Source of the DNA: Kingella sp. (in: b-proteobacteria)
GTDB lineage: Bacteria; Pseudomonadota; Gammaproteobacteria; Burkholderiales; Neisseriaceae
NCBI RefSeq assembly: GCF_030527935.1
Contig: NZ_JAUMZV010000059.1
Coordinates: 1 to 11,073, forward strand
DNA: 11,073 nt
Reading direction: 5' to 3'
Shown in pieces: positions 1 to 6,547 of this stretch (the first letter of the stretch is position 1; every line of letters begins with the position of its first letter). The notes under the pieces are model-generated. The model was not told the DNA's origin. It did no database searches and worked only from the letters and a program-made list of their open reading frames with translations. The translations under genes and the position numbers were made by a program.

Positions 1-233
1 CACTTTGGCGAAGCAAAGAAAGTAAGTCGCCCGCGCCGCGATAAGGCGCAAAGGTAATCGCATCACTCATGTTTGCCAAAGCACAGCCAATGCCATTTTA
101 GCTTTACGGAATAGCCGTTTCAGGCTGCCCTATCGCCATCCAATCCCGCAAACAGCATAGGCAGCCTGAAAACAAGCATCCCCCCATCCCATCATCCCAA
201 TATCCACCAAACCCCTTTTCAGGCTGCCCAATC
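1..233. other. Leader region upstream of fdhD, no convincing gene
   Basis: A plus-strand frame is open from the window edge to a TAA at 55-57 (last residues KAQR). The opposite strand has an ATG at 70 reading MSDAITFAPYRGAGD and open to the edge. Neither can be judged from so little sequence, and the GAAGCAAAGAAAGTAAGTCGC stretch looks like the low-information repeat often seen between Neisseriaceae genes. One exact DUS lies at 159-170, and reverse copies with one mismatch lie at 119-130 and 218-229. I see no clear sigma-70 promoter for fdhD here. Confidence 0.45.
159..170 (+). repeat. DNA uptake sequence AGGCAGCCTGAA
   Basis: Exact 12-base Kingella-dialect uptake sequence, followed by AA. 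Reverse near-copies at 119-130 and 218-229 end in CCC instead of CCT. Confidence 0.85.
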
Positions 234-1037
234 ATGCCCACCGAAACCGCCCCCATCCAAACCCGCCCCATCACCCGCTACCACGCCCACGCCCTATCCC
301 CCGCCGAAGACACCCTAGCGCAAGAAGCCCCCATCGCCCTTGTGTACAACGGCATCTCCCACGCCGTCCTGATGGCAACCCCGCAAGACATCCCCCAGCT
401 CGCGCTCGGGTTCAGCATCAGCGAAGGCATCCTGCAACGCCCCAGCCAGCTCTACGACAGCGAAATCATCCACACACCGCACGGCATAGAAGCCCGCCTA
501 ACCATCGCCAGCGAATGCTTTGCTTCTCTCAAACAACGCCGCCGCACGCTCAACGGGCGCACAGGCTGCGGGCTTTGCGGCATAGACAGCCTAGCCGCCG
601 CCCAGCCCTGCATCGCCCCCGTAGCACGCAGCCTGAAAACCCAAGCCGCCCACATCAGCCAAGCCCTTGCACAGTTTAACCAACACCAGCCGCTGCGCCA
701 GCAAACAGGCAGCCTACACGCCGCCGCGTGGGTGGTCGGCAGCCAAATTCAAGCCAGCTACGAAGACATCGGGCGACACAACGCCTTGGATAAACTCATC
801 GGGCATCTCGTGCAACAGCAAGCCAACCCCCAACAAGGCTGGTTGCTGCTATCCAGCCGCGCCAGCTACGAAATGATAGCCAAAGCCGCCAGCATCGGCA
901 TCCACACCATAGTCGCCGTGTCCGCCGCCACCGCGCTTGCCGCCCAAATCGCCGAGCAAACCCACATCACCCTAATCGGTTTTGCCAAGCCCGAAAAATT
1001 CACTATTTACACGCATCCGCAGTACATCACAGCCTAG
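234..1037 (+). CDS. fdhD: FdhD, formate dehydrogenase accessory sulfurtransferase
   Basis: FdhD carries sulfur from the cysteine desulfurase IscS to the molybdenum or tungsten bis-MGD cofactor, which formate dehydrogenases need for activity. It acts in the cytoplasm. The 267-residue product is close to the usual length (about 260-280). The diagnostic motif GRTGCGLCGIDSL is at 108-120, with the catalytic CxxC cysteines at C112 and C115. Other family blocks are LALGFSISEGI near 56-66, YEDIGRHNALDKLIG at 176-190 and SSRASYEMIAKAA at 207-219. The ATG at 234 gives a full-length N-terminus, but no good Shine-Dalgarno precedes it; a one-mismatch DUS lies just upstream. A one-mismatch DUS (626-637) is also inside the gene. 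DUF1444 and fdhE follow after short gaps, so they are probably co-transcribed. Codons are strikingly C-ending and G-poor. The family call is firm; the exact start is less so. Confidence 0.95.
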   Translation: MPTETAPIQTRPITRYHAHALSPAEDTLAQEAPIALVYNGISHAVLMATPQDIPQLALGFSISEGILQRPSQLYDSEIIHTPHGIEARLTIASECFASLKQRRRTLNGRTGCGLCGIDSLAAAQPCIAPVARSLKTQAAHISQALAQFNQHQPLRQQTGSLHAAAWVVGSQIQASYEDIGRHNALDKLIGHLVQQQANPQQGWLLLSSRASYEMIAKAASIGIHTIVAVSAATALAAQIAEQTHITLIGFAKPEKFTIYTHPQYITA

Positions 1038-1046
1038 CTCATCCGT

Positions 1047-1058
1047 TTCAGGCTGCCC
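1047..1058 (-). repeat. DUS, one mismatch, in the fdhD/DUF1444 gap
   Basis: Reads TTCAGGCTGCCC on the plus strand: the reverse DUS with the last base changed. It lies in the 43-base gap between the two genes. The next gap holds an exact DUS in the opposite orientation. Confidence 0.7.
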
Positions 1059-1080
1059 CATCATCCACAAGGAACGCATC

Positions 1081-1956
1081 ATGCCTTTTTTCAGCAAACT
1101 ATTTGGCAACCAGCAACTCATGGACTGGAAAGCCTTTGTAACCTACTACGCCGACTACGCCAGCCAACAGCTCGGGCAGCCCGTAGAAATAGAATGGGGC
1201 AACGATATGGAACAAACCACCATCCGCCTGCCCAATGGACAAGGTGGCACGATGGCGGGCTATTTGGGCAACTTCTACGCCATCTATCGCCAAAATCCCG
1301 AAGATTTAGACGAAATCGTTGCCCACACCTTCGCAGGTTTAACAGAAGCGTTTAACGGCAACCCACAAGGCGACATCAAAGCCCATATTTTCCCCGTTAT
1401 CAAAAACCACGAATGGATGGCGCAATACCGCGCACAAATGCGGCAAGCCTACCCCGATGCCGACACAGACGACGGCTTGCTACACGCGCCGATAGCAGGC
1501 GATTTGGTGTTGAACTATGTGCTAGACCTGAACGAAAGTATGCGCTATCTCACCGAAAAAGATTTAACCGAACAGCAAATCACCACAGAAGACTTATTCA
1601 CGCTTGCCGCGCAGAATTTCTTGGACTACATCGACGGCAATATCAGCTTACAGCAGCTAGACGACAGCGCCGTGGTGCTGTTTGAGCTGGATGGCACATA
1701 CAACGCCAGCCTGCTGCTTTGCGTGAACAACTTGCTGGATGCCGCCGAGCTGCCCTTTGCCCACGACTGCATTTGCGCTGTGCCCGCCCGCGATGCCTTG
1801 CTCGCCTGCCCTGTTGATGATGAAGCCGCCATCGCCCTGATGCGCGAAATAGCCACCGAGATTGCCGAACAATCGCCCTATCGCGTGTCCGACTACCTTT
1901 ATCGCGTAACCAACGGCAAAATTACCCCGTTTGACGAAATGCCCACCCAGCATTAA
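1081..1956 (+). CDS. DUF1444 (YtpQ-like) family protein
   Basis: This 291-residue cytoplasmic protein has no signal peptide or membrane segment. I place it in the DUF1444 family, typified by Bacillus YtpQ, by pattern: DEIVAHTFAGLTEA near 77-90, then IFPVIKNHEW near 103-112, DLVLNYVLDLNESMRYL near 141-157, a LAAQNFLDYI helix near 175-184, and a C-terminal SPYRVSDYLYRVTNGKITP segment near 265-283. These follow the order of YtpQ blocks (YPVIR, YALDL, ARFNLRSL, LYNEGKLEP). Molecular function is unknown. The ATG at 1081 is chosen because AAGGA lies eight bases before it; the frame stays open upstream to 982, but that would overlap fdhD. It sits between fdhD and fdhE, 43 bases after one and 42 before the other, so a role linked to formate dehydrogenase is a guess from position. 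Its codon use is less C-biased than that of its neighbours. Confidence 0.8.
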   Translation: MPFFSKLFGNQQLMDWKAFVTYYADYASQQLGQPVEIEWGNDMEQTTIRLPNGQGGTMAGYLGNFYAIYRQNPEDLDEIVAHTFAGLTEAFNGNPQGDIKAHIFPVIKNHEWMAQYRAQMRQAYPDADTDDGLLHAPIAGDLVLNYVLDLNESMRYLTEKDLTEQQITTEDLFTLAAQNFLDYIDGNISLQQLDDSAVVLFELDGTYNASLLLCVNNLLDAAELPFAHDCICAVPARDALLACPVDDEAAIALMREIATEIAEQSPYRVSDYLYRVTNGKITPFDEMPTQH

Positions 1957-1957
1957 C

Positions 1958-1969
1958 AGGCAGCCTGAA
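1958..1969 (+). repeat. DUS in the DUF1444/fdhE gap
   Basis: Exact AGGCAGCCTGAA immediately after the DUF1444 stop codon. It is unpaired, so it is unlikely to end transcription before fdhE. Confidence 0.85.
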
Positions 1970-1998
1970 ACCCCACCCCCACACACAAGGACTCCCCC

Positions 1999-2877
1999 AT
2001 GACCCCCGAACAAATCCAAAACAAACCCTTCTTCTACAAACCCTTCTACATCCCCCCCAAAGCCGACCTATTCGCCCAACGCGCCGCCCGCTTCCAAGAG
2101 CTTGCCCAACAAGACCCCTCCTCATGGCACGACTACCTCACCATCATGGCAAACCTCGCCCAAGCCCAGCAACACGCCCTAGACCAATACCCAAGGCAGC
2201 CTGAAAACGAGCGCAGCAAACTTCAACCCACCCTCCCCCCGCACACCATCAGCAGCCTGCACACCATCATCCACCACATCGCCCCCACCCTAGCCCCCAG
2301 CATCCAAACCACCCTAACCACCCTGCTGCAACTGCCCGAAGCCGAGCTCATCGCCCTTGCCACGCGCGTCTTGCAAGGCACCGCCTCCGAGCAAGAAAAA
2401 CCCTACCAAATCTGGCTACACGCCGCCCTACAAGTCGCCTACACCGCCCAAGCCCAACAGCAAAGCGACGACACCATCCCCCCGCAAGACGACCGCGCCC
2501 ACTGCCCACACTGCGGCAGCGAAGCCATCGCCTCCATCATCCTAAGCGGCGGCGACTGGGACGGACTGCGCTACCAACACTGCGCCCTGTGCAACAGCCA
2601 ATGGAACGCCCTACGCGCCAAATGCACCTACTGCAACGACCAATCCGCCATCTCCCACCAGCAAATAGACGACCCCGCAGCTCCGCCCGTTTACCAAGGC
2701 GCGCGCGCCGAATGCTGCGGCAAGTGCCACCACTACCGCAAAGTCTTTCTCCACAGCCAACAACGCCACGCCGACCCCATCGCCGACGACCTAGCCAGCC
2801 TCGCCCTAGACATCCTAGTCGCCGAACAAAACGAATACACACGCTGCGGGCATAACCCCTTTTGGTTGGAAGACTAA
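1999..2877 (+). CDS. fdhE: FdhE, formate dehydrogenase accessory protein
   Basis: FdhE is a cytoplasmic rubredoxin-like, iron-binding protein that helps mature the respiratory formate dehydrogenase before export. The product is 292 residues, within the family range. The N-terminal half (1-160) is mostly helical. The C-terminal half carries four cysteine pairs: CPHC at 169-172, CALC at 195-198, CTYC at 209-212 and CGKC at 240-243, with the family block ILSGGDWDGLRYQHC near 181-195. All metal-binding pairs are intact. The start at 1999 has AAGGA nine bases upstream (ACAAGGACTCCCCCATG). An exact DUS at 2194-2205 is inside the frame and encodes RQPE of RQPEN near residues 66-70, a tolerated insertion-like stretch. 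Third positions are very rich in C, as in fdhD. A DUS hairpin follows the stop. Confidence 0.95.
   Translation: MTPEQIQNKPFFYKPFYIPPKADLFAQRAARFQELAQQDPSSWHDYLTIMANLAQAQQHALDQYPRQPENERSKLQPTLPPHTISSLHTIIHHIAPTLAPSIQTTLTTLLQLPEAELIALATRVLQGTASEQEKPYQIWLHAALQVAYTAQAQQQSDDTIPPQDDRAHCPHCGSEAIASIILSGGDWDGLRYQHCALCNSQWNALRAKCTYCNDQSAISHQQIDDPAAPPVYQGARAECCGKCHHYRKVFLHSQQRHADPIADDLASLALDILVAEQNEYTRCGHNPFWLED
2194..2205 (+). repeat. DUS inside fdhE
   Basis: Exact AGGCAGCCTGAA read in frame as arginine, glutamine, proline, glutamate, so the uptake signal is accommodated in coding sequence. Confidence 0.85.
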
Positions 2878-2883
2878 ATCCGT

Positions 2884-2921
2884 TTTCAGGCTGCATCATA
2901 TAAACAAAAGGCAGCCTGAAA
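2884..2921. terminator. DUS-type hairpin after fdhE
   Basis: TTTCAGGCTGC (2884-2894) pairs perfectly with GCAGCCTGAAA (2911-2921), an 11-base-pair stem with a 16-base loop. The right arm contains an exact DUS (2909-2920). There is no run of T after it, so termination would be weak, but its place seven bases past the fdhE stop fits an end-of-operon hairpin. Confidence 0.55.
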
Positions 2922-2956
2922 GTGAAATGTGGCATATAGGACAAAATGGAGGCTAA

Positions 2957-3163
2957 AACCCGCTAGAAACCTTATCCTATAAGGTTTTAAACGGAGTTAA
3001 AACCTTTGAACACAAAAAATGCTTTTTCTGTGGCTTAAAACAGGTCAAAAAAAACGGTAGCCGAAACGGTAAACAACGCTATAAATGCCATGCCTGCGGC
3101 AGACAATTTGAAGGTGGCAAACGACTTAATCCGCAAGAACTGTGGCAAGCCTATACCGCAGCC
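2957..3163 (+). pseudogene. Truncated transposase with N-terminal zinc ribbon
   Basis: The frame open from 2957 encodes a zinc-ribbon start of a transposase: CFFC (from 3020), a basic stretch ending KQRYKCHACGRQF, then GGKRLNPQELWQAYT ending near 3158. This looks like transposases annotated as IS256 variant Zn-binding or the related IS1595 group, but only the N-terminal region is present. After about 3160 the sequence becomes unrelated and runs through a DUS hairpin into the lpd gene (frame stop at 3317-3319). There is no in-frame start near the zinc ribbon. An in-frame ATG at 2927 is cut off by a TAA at 2954. A TTG at 3006 with GGAG upstream would reach the zinc ribbon only with one extra A in the six-A run at 3014-3019. 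I read it as a dead fragment. Confidence 0.6.
2967..3006. repeat. Three-armed overlapping inverted repeat
   Basis: Arm 1 AAACCTTA (2967-2974) pairs with TAAGGTTT (2980-2987). The overlapping arm AAGGTTTTAA (2981-2990) pairs perfectly with TTAAAACCTT (2997-3006). The two hairpins share the middle arm and exclude each other. A GGAG sits in the loop of the second. It lies just before the transposase fragment. Confidence 0.65.
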
Positions 3164-3193
3164 CAACCATCCGCTGTCCCATTCAGCCATCAT

Positions 3194-3237
3194 AAAAGGC
3201 AGCCTGAAAACGGTGTTTACCCATTTTCAGGCTGCCT
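3194..3237 (-). terminator. DUS hairpin terminator of the lpd-type gene
   Basis: AGGCAGCCTGAAAA (3197-3210) and TTTTCAGGCTGCCT (3224-3237) form a perfect 14-base-pair stem with a 13-base loop, two exact DUS in inverted order. Read on the minus strand, the stem is followed by TTT, and it lies 15 bases beyond the stop of the flavoprotein gene, so it should terminate that transcript. Confidence 0.75.
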
Positions 3238-3252
3238 AATTGTTTGCTTACA

Positions 3253-4665
3253 TCAATTCGCCAACTTCCCCGCCACATCACGCAACGCCGTGCGCAAGCC
3301 CTCTTCAATCACGGGATGATAGAACGGCATTTCCAGCATTTGCGGAATGGTCATGTGCATTTGGTGCGCCCAAGCCAGCAGGTGCGCCAAGTGTTCCACC
3401 GCAGGTCCAATCGCTTCCGCGCCCAGCAGCCGCCCCGTCGCCTTGTCGGCATACACGCGCAACACCCCTTTGTTCACCAGCATCACGCGGCTGCGCCCTT
3501 GGTTGCGGAACGACACTTGCCCGATAACCACATCGCGCTCAAAACGCTCGCCATACTGCGCTTGCAACGTGGCAAAACGCGCGCCCACCGTTGCGATTTG
3601 CGGATGGGTGAACACCACGCCCAGCAGGCTGCGGCGCAAGCCTGCTTGCACGTTGGGGAAACGCCCCGCGTTGTCGCCCGCGATTTTGCCTTGGTCGGCA
3701 GCTTCGTGCAGCAGCGGCAGTTGGTTGGACGCGTCGCCCGCGATGAAAATATGCGGGATGCTGGTTTGCATGGTGTGCGGGTCGGCAACGGGCACGCCGC
3801 GCGCGTCCAGCTCAATGGGCAGGTTTTCCAAGCCCAAATTGTCCACATTCGGGCGGCGGCCTGTTGCCGCCAGCAGATAATCCGCCGTGAACGTGCCGCG
3901 CTCGCCCTCTTGCGTCCAGCGCACCTGCACTTTGCCCTCGGCGGTTAATTGCGTTTCGGTTTGGGCATCCAAATGCAGCGTCATCTCCGCGCCAAAAATT
4001 TCAACGGCTTCTTGCAGCACCACAGGGTCGGAAATGCCACCGAGCAAGCCGCCCAAGCCGAAGATTTCCACGCGCACACCCAAGCGGCTCAGCGCCTGAC
4101 CCAGCTCCAAGCCAATCACGCCCGGCCCGAACACGGCAACGCTTTCAGGCAGCGTGTCCCACGAGAACACGTCGTCGTTCACAATCAGTTTGTCGCCCAA
4201 GGCCTGCCATTGTGGGAACACCACGGGGCGCGAACCGGTGGCGATAACGATGCGGTCGGCGCGGATTTGCGTGTGATCGTCCACTTGGACGGTGTGCTCG
4301 TCGATAAATTTGGCGTGTCCCATGATGCGTTTGCTTTCGTCCCACGCCATCACGTCTTCCACCACAAAGCCGACGAAACGGTCGCGCTCGGATTTCACGC
4401 GGTTCATCACTTCCGCACCGTCCACGCGCACGGACGATTTGTCCAAATGCACGCCGAACGGGTCGGTGTGCAGCGCGTGGTGCCGCGCTTCGGCGGCGGC
4501 AATCATCAGCTTGGAGGGCATGCAGCCCACGCGCGCGCAGGTGGTGCCGAATACGTTGCCTTCAATCAGATAAACATTGGGCGTGTGCAACAGGGCATTG
4601 CGGTATGCGCCCATGCCTGCCGTGCCGCCGCCAATCACTACAACGTCTGCTTGGATTTGTTTCAT
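3253..4665 (-). CDS. Dihydrolipoyl dehydrogenase-type FAD disulfide reductase
   Basis: A 470-residue class I pyridine nucleotide-disulfide oxidoreductase: FAD-bound, moving electrons between NAD(H) and a dithiol, typically the lipoyl arm of 2-oxoacid dehydrogenases. The FAD motif VVVIGGGTAG is at 8-17. The redox-active disulfide is C43/C48 (TCARVGCMPSK, where classic enzymes have CLNVGC). ATGSRP is at 142-147, the NAD(P) Rossmann motif FGPGVIGLELG at 179-189, and IFIAGDAS at 307-314. In the dimerisation domain the catalytic pair is H450 and E455 (YHPVIEEGLR). All catalytic residues are present, so it should be active. There is no lipoyl domain, and no E1/E2 gene is nearby, so its partner is uncertain. 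It belongs to a separate Lpd-like branch rather than being an obvious PDH E3. The ATG at 4665 has AAGGA eight bases upstream. A long opposite-strand open frame is a shadow. Confidence 0.88.
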   Translation of the reverse strand: MKQIQADVVVIGGGTAGMGAYRNALLHTPNVYLIEGNVFGTTCARVGCMPSKLMIAAAEARHHALHTDPFGVHLDKSSVRVDGAEVMNRVKSERDRFVGFVVEDVMAWDESKRIMGHAKFIDEHTVQVDDHTQIRADRIVIATGSRPVVFPQWQALGDKLIVNDDVFSWDTLPESVAVFGPGVIGLELGQALSRLGVRVEIFGLGGLLGGISDPVVLQEAVEIFGAEMTLHLDAQTETQLTAEGKVQVRWTQEGERGTFTADYLLAATGRRPNVDNLGLENLPIELDARGVPVADPHTMQTSIPHIFIAGDASNQLPLLHEAADQGKIAGDNAGRFPNVQAGLRRSLLGVVFTHPQIATVGARFATLQAQYGERFERDVVIGQVSFRNQGRSRVMLVNKGVLRVYADKATGRLLGAEAIGPAVEHLAHLLAWAHQMHMTIPQMLEMPFYHPVIEEGLRTALRDVAGKLAN

Positions 4666-4757
4666 GATGCGTTCCTTTCGGGATTCGGATAATAAAGTTT
4701 CGCTATTGTATTTTAGATTGCGGTTGATTTTGATTAAAAGATTTAATTCGGGTGTTT

Positions 4758-4769
4758 GGGCAGCCTGAA
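4758..4769 (+). repeat. DUS, one mismatch, upstream of the lpd-type gene
   Basis: GGGCAGCCTGAA, first base changed. It is at the left border of the REP-like pair. Confidence 0.6.
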
Positions 4770-4793
4770 AACTTTGTCCAACCTGCGAGCGGT

Positions 4794-4866
4794 GGAGCGT
4801 CGGCGGCTCGCCGACTTGGTTTCAGCCTTATCTTATCAGCATTTGGCGACGAGCCGTCGCCGCTCC
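4794..4866. repeat. REP-like inverted pair (BIME-like)
   Basis: Two 22-base units face each other. The left unit (4794-4815) is GGAGC followed by a perfect hairpin GTCGGCG-GCT-CGCCGAC. The right unit (4845-4866, complement) is GGAGC followed by GGCGACG-GCT-CGTCGCC, also a perfect hairpin. The units match at 18 of 22 positions, and the four differences fall as two compensated base-pair changes inside the stems. This is the organisation of REP elements in pairs. It lies between the HAD stop and the lpd-type promoter region, and may stabilise the nadE-HAD mRNA end or be a mobile REP. Confidence 0.7.
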
Positions 4867-4871
4867 ATTCC

Positions 4872-4916
4872 GGTTTCAGGCTGCCTCAGGGCGTTACGCA
4901 TAGGCAGCCTGAAACC
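4872..4916. terminator. DUS hairpin after the HAD gene
   Basis: GGTTTCAGGCTGCCT (4872-4886) pairs perfectly with AGGCAGCCTGAAACC (4902-4916), a 15-base-pair stem with two exact DUS. It lies 15 bases beyond the minus-strand HAD stop. No T run follows on the minus strand, so its strength as a terminator is uncertain. Confidence 0.6.
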
Positions 4917-4931
4917 ATGTTCTTGCTGCCG

Positions 4932-5735
4932 CTATGCTGCTTCAATCACGCCCAATTCCACCAAGCCGCGATAGATGCCGTCTTCATCAATGCTGGGGCA
5001 AACATAATCGGCAACGGCTTTAAGCGCAGGGATGGCGTTGCCCATTGCCACACCAAAGCCCACGGCTTTTATCATTTCCACATCGTTCGCGCCATCGCCA
5101 AACGCCATGCTGTCGGCAAGGCTGATGCCCAATTTGTCTAACACGGCGGCAATGCCCCGCGCTTTTGAGCCCGCTTTATCCAAAATGTCCACACCGCTGG
5201 GATGCCAGCGTATCGTTTGCAGCGTGGGCGGCAACAGCGCGGCAACTTCGTTATCTTGCTCGGCGGGGTAAAACGCAAGCATTTGATAGGTGGCGTATTG
5301 CCCGCAGGCTTCGGGGTCGCGGTAATAACGGATGCCCAGCGCGTTGAGTGCGTCTTGCAGATAGTGGTTTTCGGCGATAGCAAACAAGCCTTCGCGCGTG
5401 GCAAACGCGTGGGCGATGCCGTGCGCGGTTAGGTAGCCTGAAAACTGGGCAAGCAGCGCGTTGTCCAATGGAAACGCGGCAAGGGCTTTGCCTTGGTATT
5501 CCACATATTGCCCGTTGAGCGAGACTATCATGTCTATACCGCATTCTTCAATCAATTCAATGATTTTGGGCGGAATAATGGGGATGGTGCGCCCTGTGGC
5601 GATGGCGGTGATGATGCCTTTTTGTTTCAACAATTTCAGCGCGGTTTTGGCACTTTCGGGCACATATTTTTTACCGCGATTGATGTACAGCGTTTCGTCA
5701 ATATCAAAAAAGATGATTTTGGGCTGGGGTTTCAT
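4932..5735 (-). CDS. Cof-type HAD-IIB family hydrolase
   Basis: A 267-residue cytoplasmic phosphatase of the haloacid dehalogenase superfamily, probably acting on a small phosphorylated metabolite; the substrate cannot be read from sequence. All four HAD motifs are present. Motif I is FFDIDETL, with nucleophile D11 and general acid D13. Motif II is TGR, with T47. Motif III is K191 in AGSKARG. Motif IV is GDGANDVEM, with D214 and D218. A cap of roughly 80-185 sits between motifs II and III, as in Cof/YbiV-like proteins. The ATG at 5735 overlaps the nadE stop as ATGA, the usual sign of translational coupling, so it is preferred over the in-frame ATG at 5759. A one-mismatch DUS (5431-5442) lies inside the gene. 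Pairing with nadE hints at nucleotide or phosphate housekeeping, but this is inference. Confidence 0.88.
   Translation of the reverse strand: MKPQPKIIFFDIDETLYINRGKKYVPESAKTALKLLKQKGIITAIATGRTIPIIPPKIIELIEECGIDMIVSLNGQYVEYQGKALAAFPLDNALLAQFSGYLTAHGIAHAFATREGLFAIAENHYLQDALNALGIRYYRDPEACGQYATYQMLAFYPAEQDNEVAALLPPTLQTIRWHPSGVDILDKAGSKARGIAAVLDKLGISLADSMAFGDGANDVEMIKAVGFGVAMGNAIPALKAVADYVCPSIDEDGIYRGLVELGVIEAA
5431..5442 (+). repeat. DUS variant inside the HAD gene
   Basis: AGGTAGCCTGAA, one mismatch to the Kingella DUS, in coding sequence. Confidence 0.5.
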
Positions 5736-6523
5736 AGCAATTCTTTGGGGATGGTGCAAACGGGGATGGGTTGGATTTTATGCTGCGTGGCGCGGTTGAG
5801 TTTCACAAAAATATCAAACACTTCTTGCTCGCGCCCTGATAGCGCATCGCGCGTGATGCCGCGTTCAAATTGCGCCATCGCGCGTTCCAATTCGGGGTAG
5901 CTTGCGCCCATTTGTTGCTCATCGGTGCGCTCGCCGTCCCACAGCCCATCAGTGGGCGCGGCGGTTTGGATGGATGGGGCAATGTTTAATTTTTTTGCGA
6001 TTTCATATACTTGCGTTTTGAGTAAATCGGCAATCGGGCTGATGTCCACGCCGCCATCGCCGTATTTGGTGAAAAAACCCACGCCAAAGTCTTCCACTTT
6101 GTTGCCCGTGCCCGCCACCAGCAAGCCGTTGATTTGCCCGTAGTAATACAGCGTGGTCATGCGCAGGCGCGAGCGGGTGTTGGCTAGGGCTAAATCTTGA
6201 TTGGGGCTTTTCAGGCTGCCTGAAAGCACGGTGCGTTCAAATTGCTCAAAGGTGGGGGTTAAATCCACGGTTTCGCCGCGTGCGTTGGCATATTGGGCAA
6301 CCAGCGCGGCGATGTGTTCAGCGGCGCGGTCAAATTGGTCAATCTTTTGGCGGATGGGCATATTGAGCAGCAGCGTGGGCAGCGCGGTTTGGGCGCACAG
6401 CGTGGAGACCACGGCAGAATCAATGCCGCCCGACACGCCCACCACAAAACCTTGGGAGCGGGCTTGGGCGGCGTAATCGCGCAGCCAGTTTACGATGTGT
6501 TGGATGATTTTTTGCGTTTGCAT
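5732..6523 (-). CDS. nadE: NH3-dependent NAD+ synthetase
   Basis: NadE performs the last step of NAD+ synthesis: it adenylates deamido-NAD+ with ATP and replaces the AMP with ammonia (EC 6.3.1.5). The 263-residue protein is the short ammonia-using form, without a glutaminase domain. The ATP pyrophosphatase P-loop is SGGIDS at 31-36. Other family blocks are NTRSRLRM near 115-122, LVAGTGNKVED near 135-145, FTKYGDGGVDISPIADL near 151-167, and the PTDGLWDGERTDEQQMG lid region near 190-206. It is complete and should be active. An AAAGGA Shine-Dalgarno lies eight bases before the ATG. The DUS palindrome at 6210-6224 encodes SGSLK at 101-105, in a likely surface loop. The HAD gene follows with a four-base overlap, so the two form an operon. 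Confidence 0.95.
   Translation of the reverse strand: MQTQKIIQHIVNWLRDYAAQARSQGFVVGVSGGIDSAVVSTLCAQTALPTLLLNMPIRQKIDQFDRAAEHIAALVAQYANARGETVDLTPTFEQFERTVLSGSLKSPNQDLALANTRSRLRMTTLYYYGQINGLLVAGTGNKVEDFGVGFFTKYGDGGVDISPIADLLKTQVYEIAKKLNIAPSIQTAAPTDGLWDGERTDEQQMGASYPELERAMAQFERGITRDALSGREQEVFDIFVKLNRATQHKIQPIPVCTIPKELL
6210..6224. repeat. Palindromic double DUS inside nadE
   Basis: TTCAGGCTGCCTGAA contains the exact Kingella DUS on the minus strand (6210-6221) and AGGCTGCCTGAA on the plus strand (6213-6224), the form reported for Simonsiella. With flanking T and A it is a 17-base perfect palindrome. Confidence 0.75.
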
Positions 6524-6547
6524 GGGGAAGTCCTTTGTGGGATGGGT

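Noticed and set aside
1..70. Partial genes at the left edge on both strands
   Set aside because: Fewer than 25 codons are visible, with no family signal, and the sequence resembles a common intergenic repeat.
3244..3948. Long plus-strand open frames opposite the flavoprotein gene (also 3949-4692)
   Set aside because: They are antisense to a gene with all family motifs, and are His/Arg-rich with no recognisable domain.
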